64,000 nucleotides of DNA from Variovorax paradoxus B4 (GCF_000463015.1 NC_022247.1:5331501-5395500), one strand, 5' to 3'. Shown: positions 17,919 to 26,352, counted from the first letter of the stretch. Notes: a model not told the origin generated them from the letters alone. A program made the numbers and translations.

Positions 17919-19715
17919 CTAACTTCCGGCGAGGACCGACGCCGGATCGTCCGACTCGAGCACGCCCTTCGCCCAGACTTCGAGCTTGCTGGTGTCGGCG
18001 CGCAGCACTTCCTGCTTGACGGCGAGGATGCGCGAAGGATGCATCGAGAAGCTGCGCAATCCCAGGCCGAGCAAGAGGCGCGTGAAGGCCACGTCGCCCG
18101 CCATTTCGCCGCACACCGCCACGCTCTTGCCCTGGCGGCGGCATTCGGCAATGGTGTCGGCCACGAGCTTCAGCACCGCGGGGTGGGCCGGGTCGTAGAG
18201 GTGGGCCACGGCTTCGTCGGCCCGGTCGATGGCCAGCGTGTACTGGATCAGGTCGTTGGTGCCGATCGACAGGAAGTCGAAGTACTTCAGGAAGGTCTTG
18301 AGCGTGAGCGCGGCGGCGGGAATCTCGATCATCGCGCCGAGCTTCACCTTGCCGTACACGGCACCGCGGCTGTCGAGTTCCGAGCGCGCGAAGTCGATCA
18401 GCGACAGCGTCTGGCGGATCTCGCTGACGTGCGCGAGCATCGGAATCAGCAGGTGGATTTCGCCGTGCGCCGCCGCACGCAGGATGGCGCGCAGTTGCGT
18501 GAGGAACATGGCCGGATCGGCCAGGCTCCATCGAATGGCGCGCAGGCCGAGCGCGGGGTTCAGGTGCTCCTGCTTGCTGGCCACCTTGCCGTCGATGGGC
18601 TTGTCGGCGCCCACGTCGATGGTGCGGATGGTGACCGGCATGCCCTGCATGCCCTCGACGGCACGCTTGTAGGCCTGGTACTGCTCTTCCTCGTCGGGCA
18701 GGCGGGTCTGGCGCTGCGACTCGCGGCCCATGAAAAGGAACTCGCTGCGAAACAGCCCGACACCCACCGCGCCGGCCTTGACGGCGCCGACGGTGTCCTC
18801 GGGCATCTCGATGTTGGCGAGCAGATCCACGCGCTGGCCGTCGAGCGTCACCGCGGGCTTGTGGCGCAGCCGCGCGAGCCGGCCGCGCTCCAGATCGCCC
18901 TGCCGCTGCTTGAAGCCGTACTCGGCCAGGATGATCGGCGAGGGGTCGACGATCACCACGCCGGCATCGCCGTCGATGATCACCCAGTCGTCCTGGCGCA
19001 CCAGCTGGCTCGCGGTGCGCGCGCCCACCACGGCCGGAATGTCCATGCTGCGCGCGACGATGGCGGTGTGCGAGGTGCGCCCGCCCACGTCGGTCACGAA
19101 GCCGGCGAACACGCTCTTCTTGAACTGGAGCATGTCGGCCGGCGAAAGGTCATGCGCAATCAGCACCAGCGGCGCATCGATGCCGTCGCCCGCGGTGGGG
19201 TCGTCATCGTCCTCGGCAGCGGGGCGCTTGCGGCGCGGCGGGCTCGGCGCGAGCACCGCGGCCGTGCCTTTCATGCGGTGCAGCAGCCGTTCGACCACCT
19301 GCTCGAGGTCGGCCTTGCGCTCGCGCAGGTACTCGTCCTCCATCTCGTCGAACTGGCGCGCGATGATTTCGAGCTGCGTGGTCAGGGCCCATTCGGCGTT
19401 GTAGAGCCGGTCGGTGATCCAGTGCTTCACGCCGCCGGTGAGCGCTTCGTCCTGCAGCAGCATCTGGTGCACTTCGAGCAGCGCCGCGAGCTCGTGCGGC
19501 GCATCGTTCGGGCCCATCAGCGCCACGTTGGTCTGCAGCTTGGCGAGCTCGTCGGCCACGGCGTTGCGGGCCGTGCGCACCCGGTCGATCTCGGTGTCGA
19601 TCTCCTCGGGCTTGATGAAATAGTGGGCCACGTCGATGCGGCTCGACACCACCAGCACCGCGCGGCCAATGGCAATGCCACGGGCAACAGGGAGGCCGTG
19701 GACTGCGAAGGTCAT
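17919..19715 (-). CDS. ptsI: PTS enzyme I (phosphoenolpyruvate-protein phosphotransferase)
   Basis: A 598-residue enzyme I, which takes phosphate from phosphoenolpyruvate and passes it to HPr. The active-site histidine is His216 in GGRTSHTAIVARSM, and the C-terminal PEP-binding barrel with GTNDLIQYTLAIDR and the CGEMAGD motif is intact. Relative to E. coli (His189) there is an extra segment at about 156-178, Pro/Arg/Asp-rich. The real ATG at 19715 follows the HPr gene after 157 bp that hold a repeat element. Confidence 0.97.
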   Translation of the reverse strand: MTFAVHGLPVARGIAIGRAVLVVSSRIDVAHYFIKPEEIDTEIDRVRTARNAVADELAKLQTNVALMGPNDAPHELAALLEVHQMLLQDEALTGGVKHWITDRLYNAEWALTTQLEIIARQFDEMEDEYLRERKADLEQVVERLLHRMKGTAAVLAPSPPRRKRPAAEDDDDPTAGDGIDAPLVLIAHDLSPADMLQFKKSVFAGFVTDVGGRTSHTAIVARSMDIPAVVGARTASQLVRQDDWVIIDGDAGVVIVDPSPIILAEYGFKQRQGDLERGRLARLRHKPAVTLDGQRVDLLANIEMPEDTVGAVKAGAVGVGLFRSEFLFMGRESQRQTRLPDEEEQYQAYKRAVEGMQGMPVTIRTIDVGADKPIDGKVASKQEHLNPALGLRAIRWSLADPAMFLTQLRAILRAAAHGEIHLLIPMLAHVSEIRQTLSLIDFARSELDSRGAVYGKVKLGAMIEIPAAALTLKTFLKYFDFLSIGTNDLIQYTLAIDRADEAVAHLYDPAHPAVLKLVADTIAECRRQGKSVAVCGEMAGDVAFTRLLLGLGLRSFSMHPSRILAVKQEVLRADTSKLEVWAKGVLESDDPASVLAGS

Positions 19716-19744
19716 GGGCGCCTGCCGAAGGTCATCGGCCGCCG

Positions 19745-19868
19745 CCGAAGGCAGCGACGACACGCAGTGCGGAGCGTGGGGGGCACACCGGCCGCCGCCG
19801 GGCCGCCCCAAGGCGGCCGAGCCCCCTCGGGGGGCAGCGACGACACGCGGTGCGGGAGCGCGGGGGCC
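19745..19868 (-). repeat. Intergenic repeat element, compound copy 2
   Basis: The gap between ptsH and ptsI holds two partial units in tandem. The end motif GGCAGCGACGACACGC-(A/G)-GTGCGG occurs at about 19750 and again at about 19833, with the core GCCGGGCCGCCCCAAGGCGG and a CCCCCTCGGGGGG hairpin between them. It is the same family as the other copies; the block begins directly behind the ptsH stop codon at 19873. Confidence 0.75.
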
Positions 19869-19872
19869 ACAT

Positions 19873-20142
19873 TCATTCGCCTTCGCCGAACTTGTCGTTC
19901 ATCAGCTGGATGATGGCGTCCATTGCCTCTTCCTCCTGCTGGCCGTTGGTTTCGAGCTCGACGGTCGAGCCGAGCCCGGCCGCAAGCATCATGACGCCCA
20001 TGATGCTCTTGGCATTGATGCGGCGGTCGCCGCGCGAGAGCCACACCTCGCAAGGAAAGCTGCCTGCGATTTTGGTCAGCTTGGCCGATGCACGCGCATG
20101 CAGGCCCAACTTATTGCTGATGGTCACGGATTTCTTGATCAC
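19873..20142 (-). CDS. ptsH: Phosphocarrier protein HPr
   Basis: An 89-residue HPr. The phosphorylatable His15 (NKLGLHARASAK) and the regulatory Ser46 (NAKSIMGVMML) are both present; Ser46 is the site used by HPr kinase/phosphorylase in proteobacteria. The start is GTG at 20142, giving MIKKSVTISN. It overlaps the EIIA gene by 32 bp, so the three PTS genes form one translational unit. No membrane PTS permease gene is in the window. Confidence 0.96.
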   Translation of the reverse strand: MIKKSVTISNKLGLHARASAKLTKIAGSFPCEVWLSRGDRRINAKSIMGVMMLAAGLGSTVELETNGQQEEEAMDAIIQLMNDKFGEGE

Positions 20143-20566
20143 TGTGCTTTCTCTTCGCCTGATTCTGGGGTGCCGCGACGGCCACCTGCATGACACCCGC
20201 GGTGCCGCCCGCGATGGCGCGCTGCACCAGCGTTTCGAGCGGTTCGTGGCGGTAGGTCACCGCACGCAGCAACATCGGCAGATTGACGCCTGCCACCAGC
20301 CGCGAGCGGACGCCGTCCACCAGTTTCTGGGCCACGTTGCAGGGCGTTGCGCCGAACACGTCGGCCAGCACCAGCACCTGCGAGCGCGGTGCATTGAGCT
20401 GCTGCGCGAGCGTGATGCGGGCGGCAGCCAGCGTTTCTTCGGGCGATACGTTGGGCAGCACGTCGAGTGCGACGACGGCCTGCTCGCAATCGGGGAACAC
20501 ATGCAGCGCGCACCGCCGCAGCGCCTGCGCGAACGGTGAGTGGGCGATGATGAGGATGCTGTTCAT
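20111..20566 (-). CDS. PTS EIIA component, mannose type (EIIA-Man-like)
   Basis: A 151-residue EIIA of the mannose family, with the phospho-accepting histidine His9 in MNSILIIAHSPFAQAL and the family motif VLVLADVFGATPCNVAQ. In Burkholderiales this protein belongs to a regulatory phosphorelay (EI-HPr-EIIA) rather than sugar uptake. Its ATG overlaps the stop of the upstream MFS gene (ATGA) and its end overlaps ptsH. Confidence 0.92.
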   Translation of the reverse strand: MNSILIIAHSPFAQALRRCALHVFPDCEQAVVALDVLPNVSPEETLAAARITLAQQLNAPRSQVLVLADVFGATPCNVAQKLVDGVRSRLVAGVNLPMLLRAVTYRHEPLETLVQRAIAGGTAGVMQVAVAAPQNQAKRKHSDQEIRDHQQ

Positions 20567-21807
20567 GCGGGTCGGGGAACTACGCTCCGATTATGCGGGG
20601 GCGCCCAAAGGAAGTAGACATACGACATAACGCAGCAGGCCAGGAAAACGGACAGGGCCGCACGGAACGAGGCCACCGGATCGAGCCCGGCGCTGGCGAA
20701 CAGGTCGATCAGCAAGCCGATGCCCCACTGCACGACAAATACGCCTGCAAAGACCACCAGGTTGTAGGCCGACAGCGCGCGGCCCGCGAGCGCCGTCGGC
20801 AAGGCCAGGGCGACGGCGGGCTGGGCCAGCGTGACAACGGTGGAGACGCACAGGAAAATCACCCAGGCCACCGTCCCCGCCGCGGGACCAGCTATCAAAA
20901 CAAGAGCAAGCACCAGCATCCCGAGCGGCATTCCCCAACCCAGGAGCCGGGCGGCGGAAATGCCGCGGTGCGCGAGCCGCGGATTGACCACGCCCCAGAG
21001 CCAATAGGTCGCGAGCAGCGCGATGCTGATCCAGAACAGGGCGCCGGCGGCCTCCTGCGGGGTGTGGCCCGCCACGCGCGTGAGCCACGGCACGACCCAG
21101 AGCGTCTGCATCGCGACGAAGCCGCCATAGTTGAAGAACCCGATCGGCGCGAGCTTGCGGAAGAAGGGATCGCGCCATACGGCCGCATAGCTGCCCTCGT
21201 CCTGACTCTTTTCCTGGGCGGCGGTGCCATGCCACGCCGGCGCGGCCCATGCGATCAGCGCCATCGACACGAGCACGCCCGCCGCCAGGAGCCAGAACAA
21301 CGGCCGCCAGCCGAGGTAGGGCATGAGCCACTGCACCGGCAAGGTCGCGCCGACAAGGCCGAAGGAGCCCACCATCAGCATCCACGAGTTGCTGCGCAGC
21401 TGCATGGGCGGCGTCAGCCAGCGCCGATAGCCGGTGAGCGGCGCCATCAGGCAGGCGCTCACGCCGACGCCGGTCAGCACGCGCGCCGCCAGCAACAGCC
21501 AGAAATGCGTGGCCACCGAGAACAGCAGGCAGCCGGCCACCGCGGCGGACAGGAAGCTGACGATCACGCGCTTGGGCCCATGGCGGTCGAGCCAGGTGCC
21601 CATGGGCAGCTGCGTGAACGCGAAACCCAGGAAATAGCCGCCCGCGAGCAATCCAAGATCGCGCGATTCGAGTCCGAACTCGGCGGTGAGCGCAGGCGAC
21701 AGCGTGGCCGTGATGGCACGCACCAGCGTCGAGAAGAAATAGGCGAAGGCAAAGGCCAGGAAGACGGTGGCGATCCGCCGCCGTCCGGCAAGCAGGCTGC
21801 CGCTCAT
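20563..21807 (-). CDS. MFS transporter
   Basis: A 414-residue major facilitator with twelve hydrophobic segments, an N-terminal Arg-rich start (MSGSLLAGRRRIAT) and the MFS signature PMGTWLDRHGPKRVI between helices 2 and 3. It is flanked by ATGA overlaps on both sides (lipoprotein upstream, EIIA downstream), so it is translationally part of the PTS cluster. The substrate is unknown. Confidence 0.87.
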   Translation of the reverse strand: MSGSLLAGRRRIATVFLAFAFAYFFSTLVRAITATLSPALTAEFGLESRDLGLLAGGYFLGFAFTQLPMGTWLDRHGPKRVIVSFLSAAVAGCLLFSVATHFWLLLAARVLTGVGVSACLMAPLTGYRRWLTPPMQLRSNSWMLMVGSFGLVGATLPVQWLMPYLGWRPLFWLLAAGVLVSMALIAWAAPAWHGTAAQEKSQDEGSYAAVWRDPFFRKLAPIGFFNYGGFVAMQTLWVVPWLTRVAGHTPQEAAGALFWISIALLATYWLWGVVNPRLAHRGISAARLLGWGMPLGMLVLALVLIAGPAAGTVAWVIFLCVSTVVTLAQPAVALALPTALAGRALSAYNLVVFAGVFVVQWGIGLLIDLFASAGLDPVASFRAALSVFLACCVMSYVYFLWAPPHNRSVVPRPA

Positions 21808-22346
21808 GGGAGGCGCAGGCCCTCGAAGAAGGTATTGGCCGCCTCGGGCGCAGAAGGCCGACCGAGCACGGTGGCCTGGTAGAGCGAGACACTGCCGTCT
21901 TTCTTCGACTGGGCGAACCAGAGCACCTGGACCGGTGCGGCGCCCTGGCGCGGCGGCTGGGCGTCGAGCCGCACCGGTGCGGGCACGGCGGTCGCGCGTT
22001 TCAGTGCAGCGGGGGCTTCGGTCATCTGCGCCTCGCCCAGCTGACTGCGGGTGGCAGCGCGCCACGCCTTGAGCCAGGCCTCGGCCTGCGCCGGACCGCT
22101 GGCGGACGCGTGGGCCACGGCGAAGGTCGCACCGCCCGTTTCGCAGCCCGCCATGTCGACCTGCACGGACTCGGCGCCGAGCGGCAAGGCGCGATCGGCG
22201 CGGTCCGGCTTGCAGGGCAGCAGGACGACCAGGCCGTCATCGGCAACCGGCACCTCGCGCCAGTTGAAGGTGGGGCTGCAGGCGGCAAGCACGAGCGCGG
22301 CGGCTGCGGCCAGCAGGGGCCGAAAACGGGAATCGGACGATGGCAT
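21804..22346 (-). CDS. Hypothetical lipoprotein
   Basis: A 180-residue exported protein with a lipoprotein signal (lipobox LAAC, Cys near 22). It has a conserved-looking segment after the signal (FNWREVPVADDGLVVLLPCKPD) and no recognisable domain. It heads the minus-strand cluster lipoprotein-MFS-EIIA-HPr-EI, overlapping the MFS start by 4 bp. Function is unknown. It is divergent from the redoxin gene at 22436. Confidence 0.75.
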   Translation of the reverse strand: MPSSDSRFRPLLAAAAALVLAACSPTFNWREVPVADDGLVVLLPCKPDRADRALPLGAESVQVDMAGCETGGATFAVAHASASGPAQAEAWLKAWRAATRSQLGEAQMTEAPAALKRATAVPAPVRLDAQPPRQGAAPVQVLWFAQSKKDGSVSLYQATVLGRPSAPEAANTFFEGLRLP

Positions 22347-22435
22347 CGGAAAGCCATTATCGAGCCGCGCGGAGGCGCCCCGGCACGATCCGGCCGGCGG
22401 AACTAAAATCGCCCGGCCCCTCTCCATCCGCTGCC

Positions 22436-22933
22436 ATGAAAAAATACATCGCCGTCGCCGCAGTCGCCCTTGCATTGGCCGCTGGCGTGGGGGTGTACTT
22501 CGGCTCCGGCGCCACCGCGGCACCGGCCTCGACCTTCGTGCTGCTCGACGGCAGCAAGAAAAGCACCGACGACCTGAAGGGCAAGGTCACCCTGGTGAAC
22601 TTCTGGGCCACGAGCTGCGTGACCTGCGTGGCTGAAATGCCCAAGGTCATCGCCACCTACGACAAGTACAAGTCGAAGGGCTACGACACGCTGGCAGTGG
22701 CCATGAGCTACGACCCGCCGAGCTACGTCGTCAACTTTGCCGAAACCCGCAAGCTGCCGTTCAAGGTGGCGATCGACAACACCGGCAGCGTGGCGCAGGC
22801 CTGGGGCGACGTGAAGCTCACGCCCACCACCTACCTGGTCAACAAGAAGGGCGAGATCGTGAAGCGCTACGTGGGCGAGCCCGATTTCGCCGAACTCCAC
22901 AAGCTGATCGAGAAACTGCTCGCGGAGGCTTGA
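22436..22933 (+). CDS. TlpA/ResA-like thiol-disulfide redoxin
   Basis: A 165-residue thioredoxin-fold protein anchored or exported by an N-terminal hydrophobic segment (about 4-22). The core NFWATSCVTCVAEMP carries the active cysteines Cys61 and Cys64 as CVTC, where most TlpA/ResA proteins have CxPC, so the redox potential may differ. The cis-proline segment TPTTYLVNKKG is intact. It probably reduces periplasmic disulfides. An independent terminator follows 20 bp after the stop. Confidence 0.88.
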   Translation: MKKYIAVAAVALALAAGVGVYFGSGATAAPASTFVLLDGSKKSTDDLKGKVTLVNFWATSCVTCVAEMPKVIATYDKYKSKGYDTLAVAMSYDPPSYVVNFAETRKLPFKVAIDNTGSVAQAWGDVKLTPTTYLVNKKGEIVKRYVGEPDFAELHKLIEKLLAEA

Positions 22934-22952
22934 TCCCCATCCCCGGATCCAC

Positions 22953-22984
22953 AAAGGCGCTCCCTTCGGCAGCGCTTTTTTTGT
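22953..22984 (+). terminator. Rho-independent terminator of the redoxin gene
   Basis: A GCGCT/AGCGC stem with flanking A and T pairs and a loop CCCTTCGGC, followed by a run of T residues, 20 bp after the stop codon on the plus strand. Confidence 0.8.
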
Positions 22985-23105
22985 TTCTGCAGCACGGGGC
23001 GCAGGGGCAGCGTAGCGGGGCGTATAGCAACAACCCGATGCATGCTGCGGCCCGGACTTTGCTAATCTGCGTCTTCCGCAGCTTCTTGCGCACCTTGCCT
23101 CCTCG

Positions 23106-23243
23106 ATGACCGACTCCTCCGTGGCCGCCATGCAGGCCGCAGCGTCCGCCCCTCTCCCCCGAGCACGCATCGAGCGGCAGCGCCCGGCACGGCCCGCATG
23201 CGCAGGCCTGGCGCACCGGATTTCATCGCTGCTGCGCGTATGA
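23106..23243 (+). CDS. Short 45-residue open frame coupled to the acetyltransferase
   Basis: A 45-codon frame whose TGA overlaps the ATG of the downstream acetyltransferase (ATGA). The peptide is Ala/Arg-rich (MTDSSVAAMQAAASAPLPRA start) with no recognisable motif. Overlap with a start is suggestive of translational coupling, but GC-rich DNA yields such frames easily. The preceding 120 bp hold the redoxin terminator and nothing else that I recognise. Confidence 0.35.
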   Translation: MTDSSVAAMQAAASAPLPRARIERQRPARPACAGLAHRISSLLRV

Positions 23244-23827
23244 GCTTCTCGGTTTCACGCCCCCTGCCGCTGGCCGACACGCCGGCCGTCGTGCTTCTGA
23301 CGCCCGACGAAGCCCATGAGATCGATGCCGCGCGCGCGATCTTCCGCGACTACGCCGCCTCGCTGGGCATCGACCTGTGCTTCCAGAACTTCGACGGGGA
23401 AGTGGCCGGCTTGCCGGGCGATTACGCCGAGCCGCGCGGCGCGCTGCTGCTCGCGCTGGTCGATGAGGCGCATATCAAGGAGGCGGCCGGACAACAGACG
23501 CCGACCCTCTTGCGCCCCGATGGAACGGTGGCGCACGTGGCCGGCTGCTGCGCCCTGCGCCCGCTCGACAATGCCGACTACGCCAATGCCGCGGAGATGA
23601 AGCGCCTGTTCGTGCGGCCCGGCTTTCGCGGGCTGGGCGTCGGGCGGCAGCTCGCCGAAGCCATCCTCGACGCCGCGCGCGGCGCGGGTTATGCCTGTGT
23701 GCTGCTCGACACGCTGGACGACATGGAGTCGGCCCGCGCACTCTACGAAGACCTGGATTTCGAGGAAGTGCCGCCCTACTATCACAACCCGATTGCGGGC
23801 GCGCACTACCTCAAGGTGGATCTCTAG
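23240..23827 (+). CDS. GNAT-family N-acetyltransferase
   Basis: A 195-residue acetyltransferase. The acetyl-CoA-binding core is in EMKRLFVRPGFRGLGVGRQLAEAIL (about 123-147; R/QxxGxG/A as RGLGVG), followed by the GNAT strand-helix motif VLLDTLDDMESARALYEDLDF. It transfers an acetyl group to an amine. The substrate cannot be told. The ATG at 23240 overlaps a short upstream frame; the next gene is convergent. Confidence 0.87.
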   Translation: MSFSVSRPLPLADTPAVVLLTPDEAHEIDAARAIFRDYAASLGIDLCFQNFDGEVAGLPGDYAEPRGALLLALVDEAHIKEAAGQQTPTLLRPDGTVAHVAGCCALRPLDNADYANAAEMKRLFVRPGFRGLGVGRQLAEAILDAARGAGYACVLLDTLDDMESARALYEDLDFEEVPPYYHNPIAGAHYLKVDL

Positions 23828-24334
23828 TCAGCCGCGGGCCTGGGCCAGCAGCGTCTCTGCGTTGCTGACCTCGAACTTGCCCGGTGCCTCGACGTTGAGC
23901 GAGGCGACCTTGCCGTCTTTCACGAGCATCGAATAGCGATTGCTGCGCAGACCCATGCCGCGGCCGGTCAGGTCGAGCGTGAGGCCGGTCGCCTTGGCGA
24001 AGTCGGCGCTGCCGTCGGCCAGCATGCGCACCTTGGTGCCGGTTTTTTGATCGCGCGCCCAGGCACCCATCACGAAGGCGTCGTTCACGCTCACGCACCA
24101 GATCTCGTCCACGCCGGCAGCCTTGAAGTCGTCGAAGTGCTGCACATAGCCGGGCACATGCTTGGCCGAGCAGGTCGGCGTGAAGGCACCGGGCAGCGCG
24201 AACAGCGCAATGGTCTTGCCGGCCGTGGCCTTGCTCACGTCCACCGGGTTCGGGCCGATGCTGCAGCCTTCGCCTTCGACCTCGGAATATTCCTGCAGGG
24301 TTGCCGAAGGAAGGGTGTCGCCGACTTTGATCAT
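23828..24334 (-). CDS. Peroxiredoxin (Prx5-type, AhpC/TSA)
   Basis: A 168-residue peroxiredoxin that reduces hydroperoxides. The peroxidatic cysteine is Cys55 in PGAFTPTCSAKHVPGY, the Prx5 signature, with the conserved Arg in the SNRYSMLV segment. The ATG at 24334 gives the typical MIKVGDTLP start. It is separated from the ribosomal operon by a terminator, so it is an independent unit. Confidence 0.92.
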   Translation of the reverse strand: MIKVGDTLPSATLQEYSEVEGEGCSIGPNPVDVSKATAGKTIALFALPGAFTPTCSAKHVPGYVQHFDDFKAAGVDEIWCVSVNDAFVMGAWARDQKTGTKVRMLADGSADFAKATGLTLDLTGRGMGLRSNRYSMLVKDGKVASLNVEAPGKFEVSNAETLLAQARG

Positions 24335-24353
24335 CTGAGTGCTCCTGAAAAAG

Positions 24354-24380
24354 AAAAACGGCCCACATTGTGGGCCGTTT
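24354..24380 (-). terminator. Terminator after the S10 operon
   Basis: A strong hairpin (AAACGGCCCAC paired with GTGGGCCGTTT) that on the minus strand is followed by TTTTTCTTTTTC. It closes the ribosomal operon 40 bp after the rpsQ stop and separates it from the peroxiredoxin gene. Confidence 0.85.
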
Positions 24381-24419
24381 CCGGATGGGTCGCCTCTTGC
24401 AAGGCCGATCAACCCGTGA

Positions 24420-24695
24420 TCAGACCAGCACGGCCTTCTCGACCAGGCGGGTCACGACCCAGTTCTTGGTCTTCGAGATCGGACGGCTTTCCGTGATCTC
24501 GATGGTGTCGCCCAGCTTGTACTCGCCCTTTTCGTCATGGGCGTGGTACTTGCTCGTCTTGGCCACGATCTTGCCGTAGAGCTCGTGCTTCACACGGCGC
24601 TCGACCAGCACGGTCACGGTCTTGGCACGCTTGTCGCTGACCACCTTGCCGATCAAGGTGCGCTTGAGGGATTTTTTAGCTTCCGTCATGTTCAC
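24420..24695 (-). CDS. rpsQ: 30S ribosomal protein S17
   Basis: A 91-residue S17, an early-assembling 16S rRNA-binding protein with an OB fold. The segment [25 protein letters not shown] is typical, as is the conserved YHAHDE. It is the last gene of the S10 group here, 3 bp after rpmC; in most bacteria rplN of the spc group follows directly, but in this window a terminator does. Confidence 0.98.
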   Translation of the reverse strand: MNMTEAKKSLKRTLIGKVVSDKRAKTVTVLVERRVKHELYGKIVAKTSKYHAHDEKGEYKLGDTIEITESRPISKTKNWVVTRLVEKAVLV

Positions 24696-24698
24696 TCC

Positions 24699-24950
24699 TT
24701 ACTTGGCGGCTTGGGTTTCTTGCTGCTTCTGAGCAAGAATGGTCTTGGCGCGCGCGATGTCGCGGCGCGTCACGCGCAGCGTCGAGGTGTTCGACAGCTG
24801 TTGCGTGGCTTTCTGCATGCGCAGGCCGAAATGGGCCTTCTGCAGTTCCTTGACTTCGGTTTGCAGCGCTGCGACGTCCTTCGTGCGCAGGGTTGCAGCC
24901 TTGGTCACCTTGGCCGGAGCCGCGGTTTCTTTTTTCTTACGTGTTGCCAT
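24699..24950 (-). CDS. rpmC: 50S ribosomal protein L29
   Basis: An 83-residue L29 that binds 23S rRNA near the peptide exit. The family core is about 63-65 residues ([41 protein letters not shown] region). Here an extra Lys/Ala-rich N-terminus of about 20 residues ([20 protein letters not shown]) precedes it; ATG at 24950 is the only start with good spacing. Confidence 0.96.
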   Translation of the reverse strand: MATRKKKETAAPAKVTKAATLRTKDVAALQTEVKELQKAHFGLRMQKATQQLSNTSTLRVTRRDIARAKTILAQKQQETQAAK

Positions 24951-24963
24951 GGATGTTCTCCTC

Positions 24964-25380
24964 TCAGGCGCCGAGCTGGCGCGCGACGAACGTCGTACGC
25001 AGCGGAAGCTTGGCGGCGGCCAGGCGGAACGCTTCGCGGGCGAGTTCTTCGGGCACGCCGACGATCTCGAACACGATCTTGCCAGGCTGGATTTCAGCGA
25101 CGTAGTACTCGGGGTTGCCCTTACCGTTACCCATCCGCACTTCGGCGGGCTTGGTAGAGATCGGCTTGTCCGGGAACACGCGGATCCAGATACGGCCACC
25201 GCGCTTCACGTGACGCGAAATCGCGCGGCGAGCGGCTTCGATCTGGCGCGCCGTGAGGCGGCCGCGGTCGGTGCATTTGAGACCGAAGTCACCGAAGGCA
25301 ACCGAGTTGCCCCGGGTTGCGATGCCGGTGTTGCGGCCCTTTTGTTCCTTGCGGAACTTTCTGCGTGCAGGTTGCAGCAT
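24964..25380 (-). CDS. rplP: 50S ribosomal protein L16
   Basis: A 138-residue L16, which binds 5S and 23S rRNA near the A site. It begins [21 protein letters not shown] and carries the [24 protein letters not shown] signature. Length and position are standard ([12 protein letters not shown]). Confidence 0.98.
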   Translation of the reverse strand: MLQPARRKFRKEQKGRNTGIATRGNSVAFGDFGLKCTDRGRLTARQIEAARRAISRHVKRGGRIWIRVFPDKPISTKPAEVRMGNGKGNPEYYVAEIQPGKIVFEIVGVPEELAREAFRLAAAKLPLRTTFVARQLGA

Positions 25381-25408
25381 TTTTAATACTCCGTAGTTCT
25401 AAGACCGA

Positions 25409-26335
25409 TCACTCGGTCTTGGCACCGTCAGCTGCTGCAGCTGGCGCGGCTTTGCGGACGCGCTTAACGGCGGGTTTCGAGTCTGCACCCGGTGCTGCGG
25501 GAGCGGCACCAGTGGCTTCTGCGGGCTTGTCGCTGCCGTCGGCCGGGGCGGTGTTGCCACCGATCGGGCCACGGGCACCGGCGCGCGGGCCAGGACCACG
25601 ACGGTCCGAACCCGGACGGTCGCCACCCGGGCGGCCGTCGCGGCGCGGACCACGCGGACGACGCTCGTCGTCGGGACGCGGCGTTTCGACGGCCGGCAGG
25701 TCGTTGCGACCCAGCGTGTCGCCCTTGTAGACCCAGACCTTGACGCCGATGACGCCGTAGGTGGTCTTGGCTTCCGAGGTGCCGTAGTCGATGTCGGCGC
25801 GCAGCGTGTGGAGGGGCACGCGACCTTCGCGGTACCACTCGGTACGGGCAATTTCGATGCCGTTCAGGCGGCCAGCCGACATGATCTTGATGCCCTGGGC
25901 ACCCAGACGCATGGCGTTCTGCATGGCGCGCTTCATGGCGCGGCGGAACATGATCCGCTTTTCGAGCTGCTGCGTGATGCTGTCGGCGATCAGCTGGGCA
26001 TCGATTTCAGGCTTGCGCACTTCTTCGATGTTCACTGCCACCGGCACGCCGAGCTGCTTGCCCAGTTCGCGCTTGAGGTTCTCGATGTCTTCGCCCTTCT
26101 TGCCGATCACGACGCCCGGACGAGCCGAGTAGATCGTGATGCGTGCGTTCTTGGCGGGACGCTCGATCATGACGCGCGACACCGAAGCGTTCTTCAGCTT
26201 CTTCTTGAGGTATTCGCGAACCTTGATGTCTTCGGCCAGCATGCCCGCGAAATCGCGGTCGCTTGCGTACCAGCGGCTGGACCAGTTACGGGTAACCGCA
26301 AGGCGGAAGCCGGTCGGATGGATTTTCTGTCCCAT
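25409..26335 (-). CDS. rpsC: 30S ribosomal protein S3 with long C-terminal extension
   Basis: A 308-residue S3. The N-terminal KH domain and the [19 protein letters not shown] start are typical and the core is about 210-220 residues. A long low-complexity tail of roughly 85 residues follows (Arg/Gly/Pro-rich, [17 protein letters not shown], then Ala/Pro/Lys-rich). The tail is disordered by composition and probably binds RNA non-specifically. ATG at 26335 is the family start. Confidence 0.97.
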   Translation of the reverse strand: MGQKIHPTGFRLAVTRNWSSRWYASDRDFAGMLAEDIKVREYLKKKLKNASVSRVMIERPAKNARITIYSARPGVVIGKKGEDIENLKRELGKQLGVPVAVNIEEVRKPEIDAQLIADSITQQLEKRIMFRRAMKRAMQNAMRLGAQGIKIMSAGRLNGIEIARTEWYREGRVPLHTLRADIDYGTSEAKTTYGVIGVKVWVYKGDTLGRNDLPAVETPRPDDERRPRGPRRDGRPGGDRPGSDRRGPGPRAGARGPIGGNTAPADGSDKPAEATGAAPAAPGADSKPAVKRVRKAAPAAAADGAKTE

Positions 26336-26352
26336 ATTTCTTCCAGGCGTTC

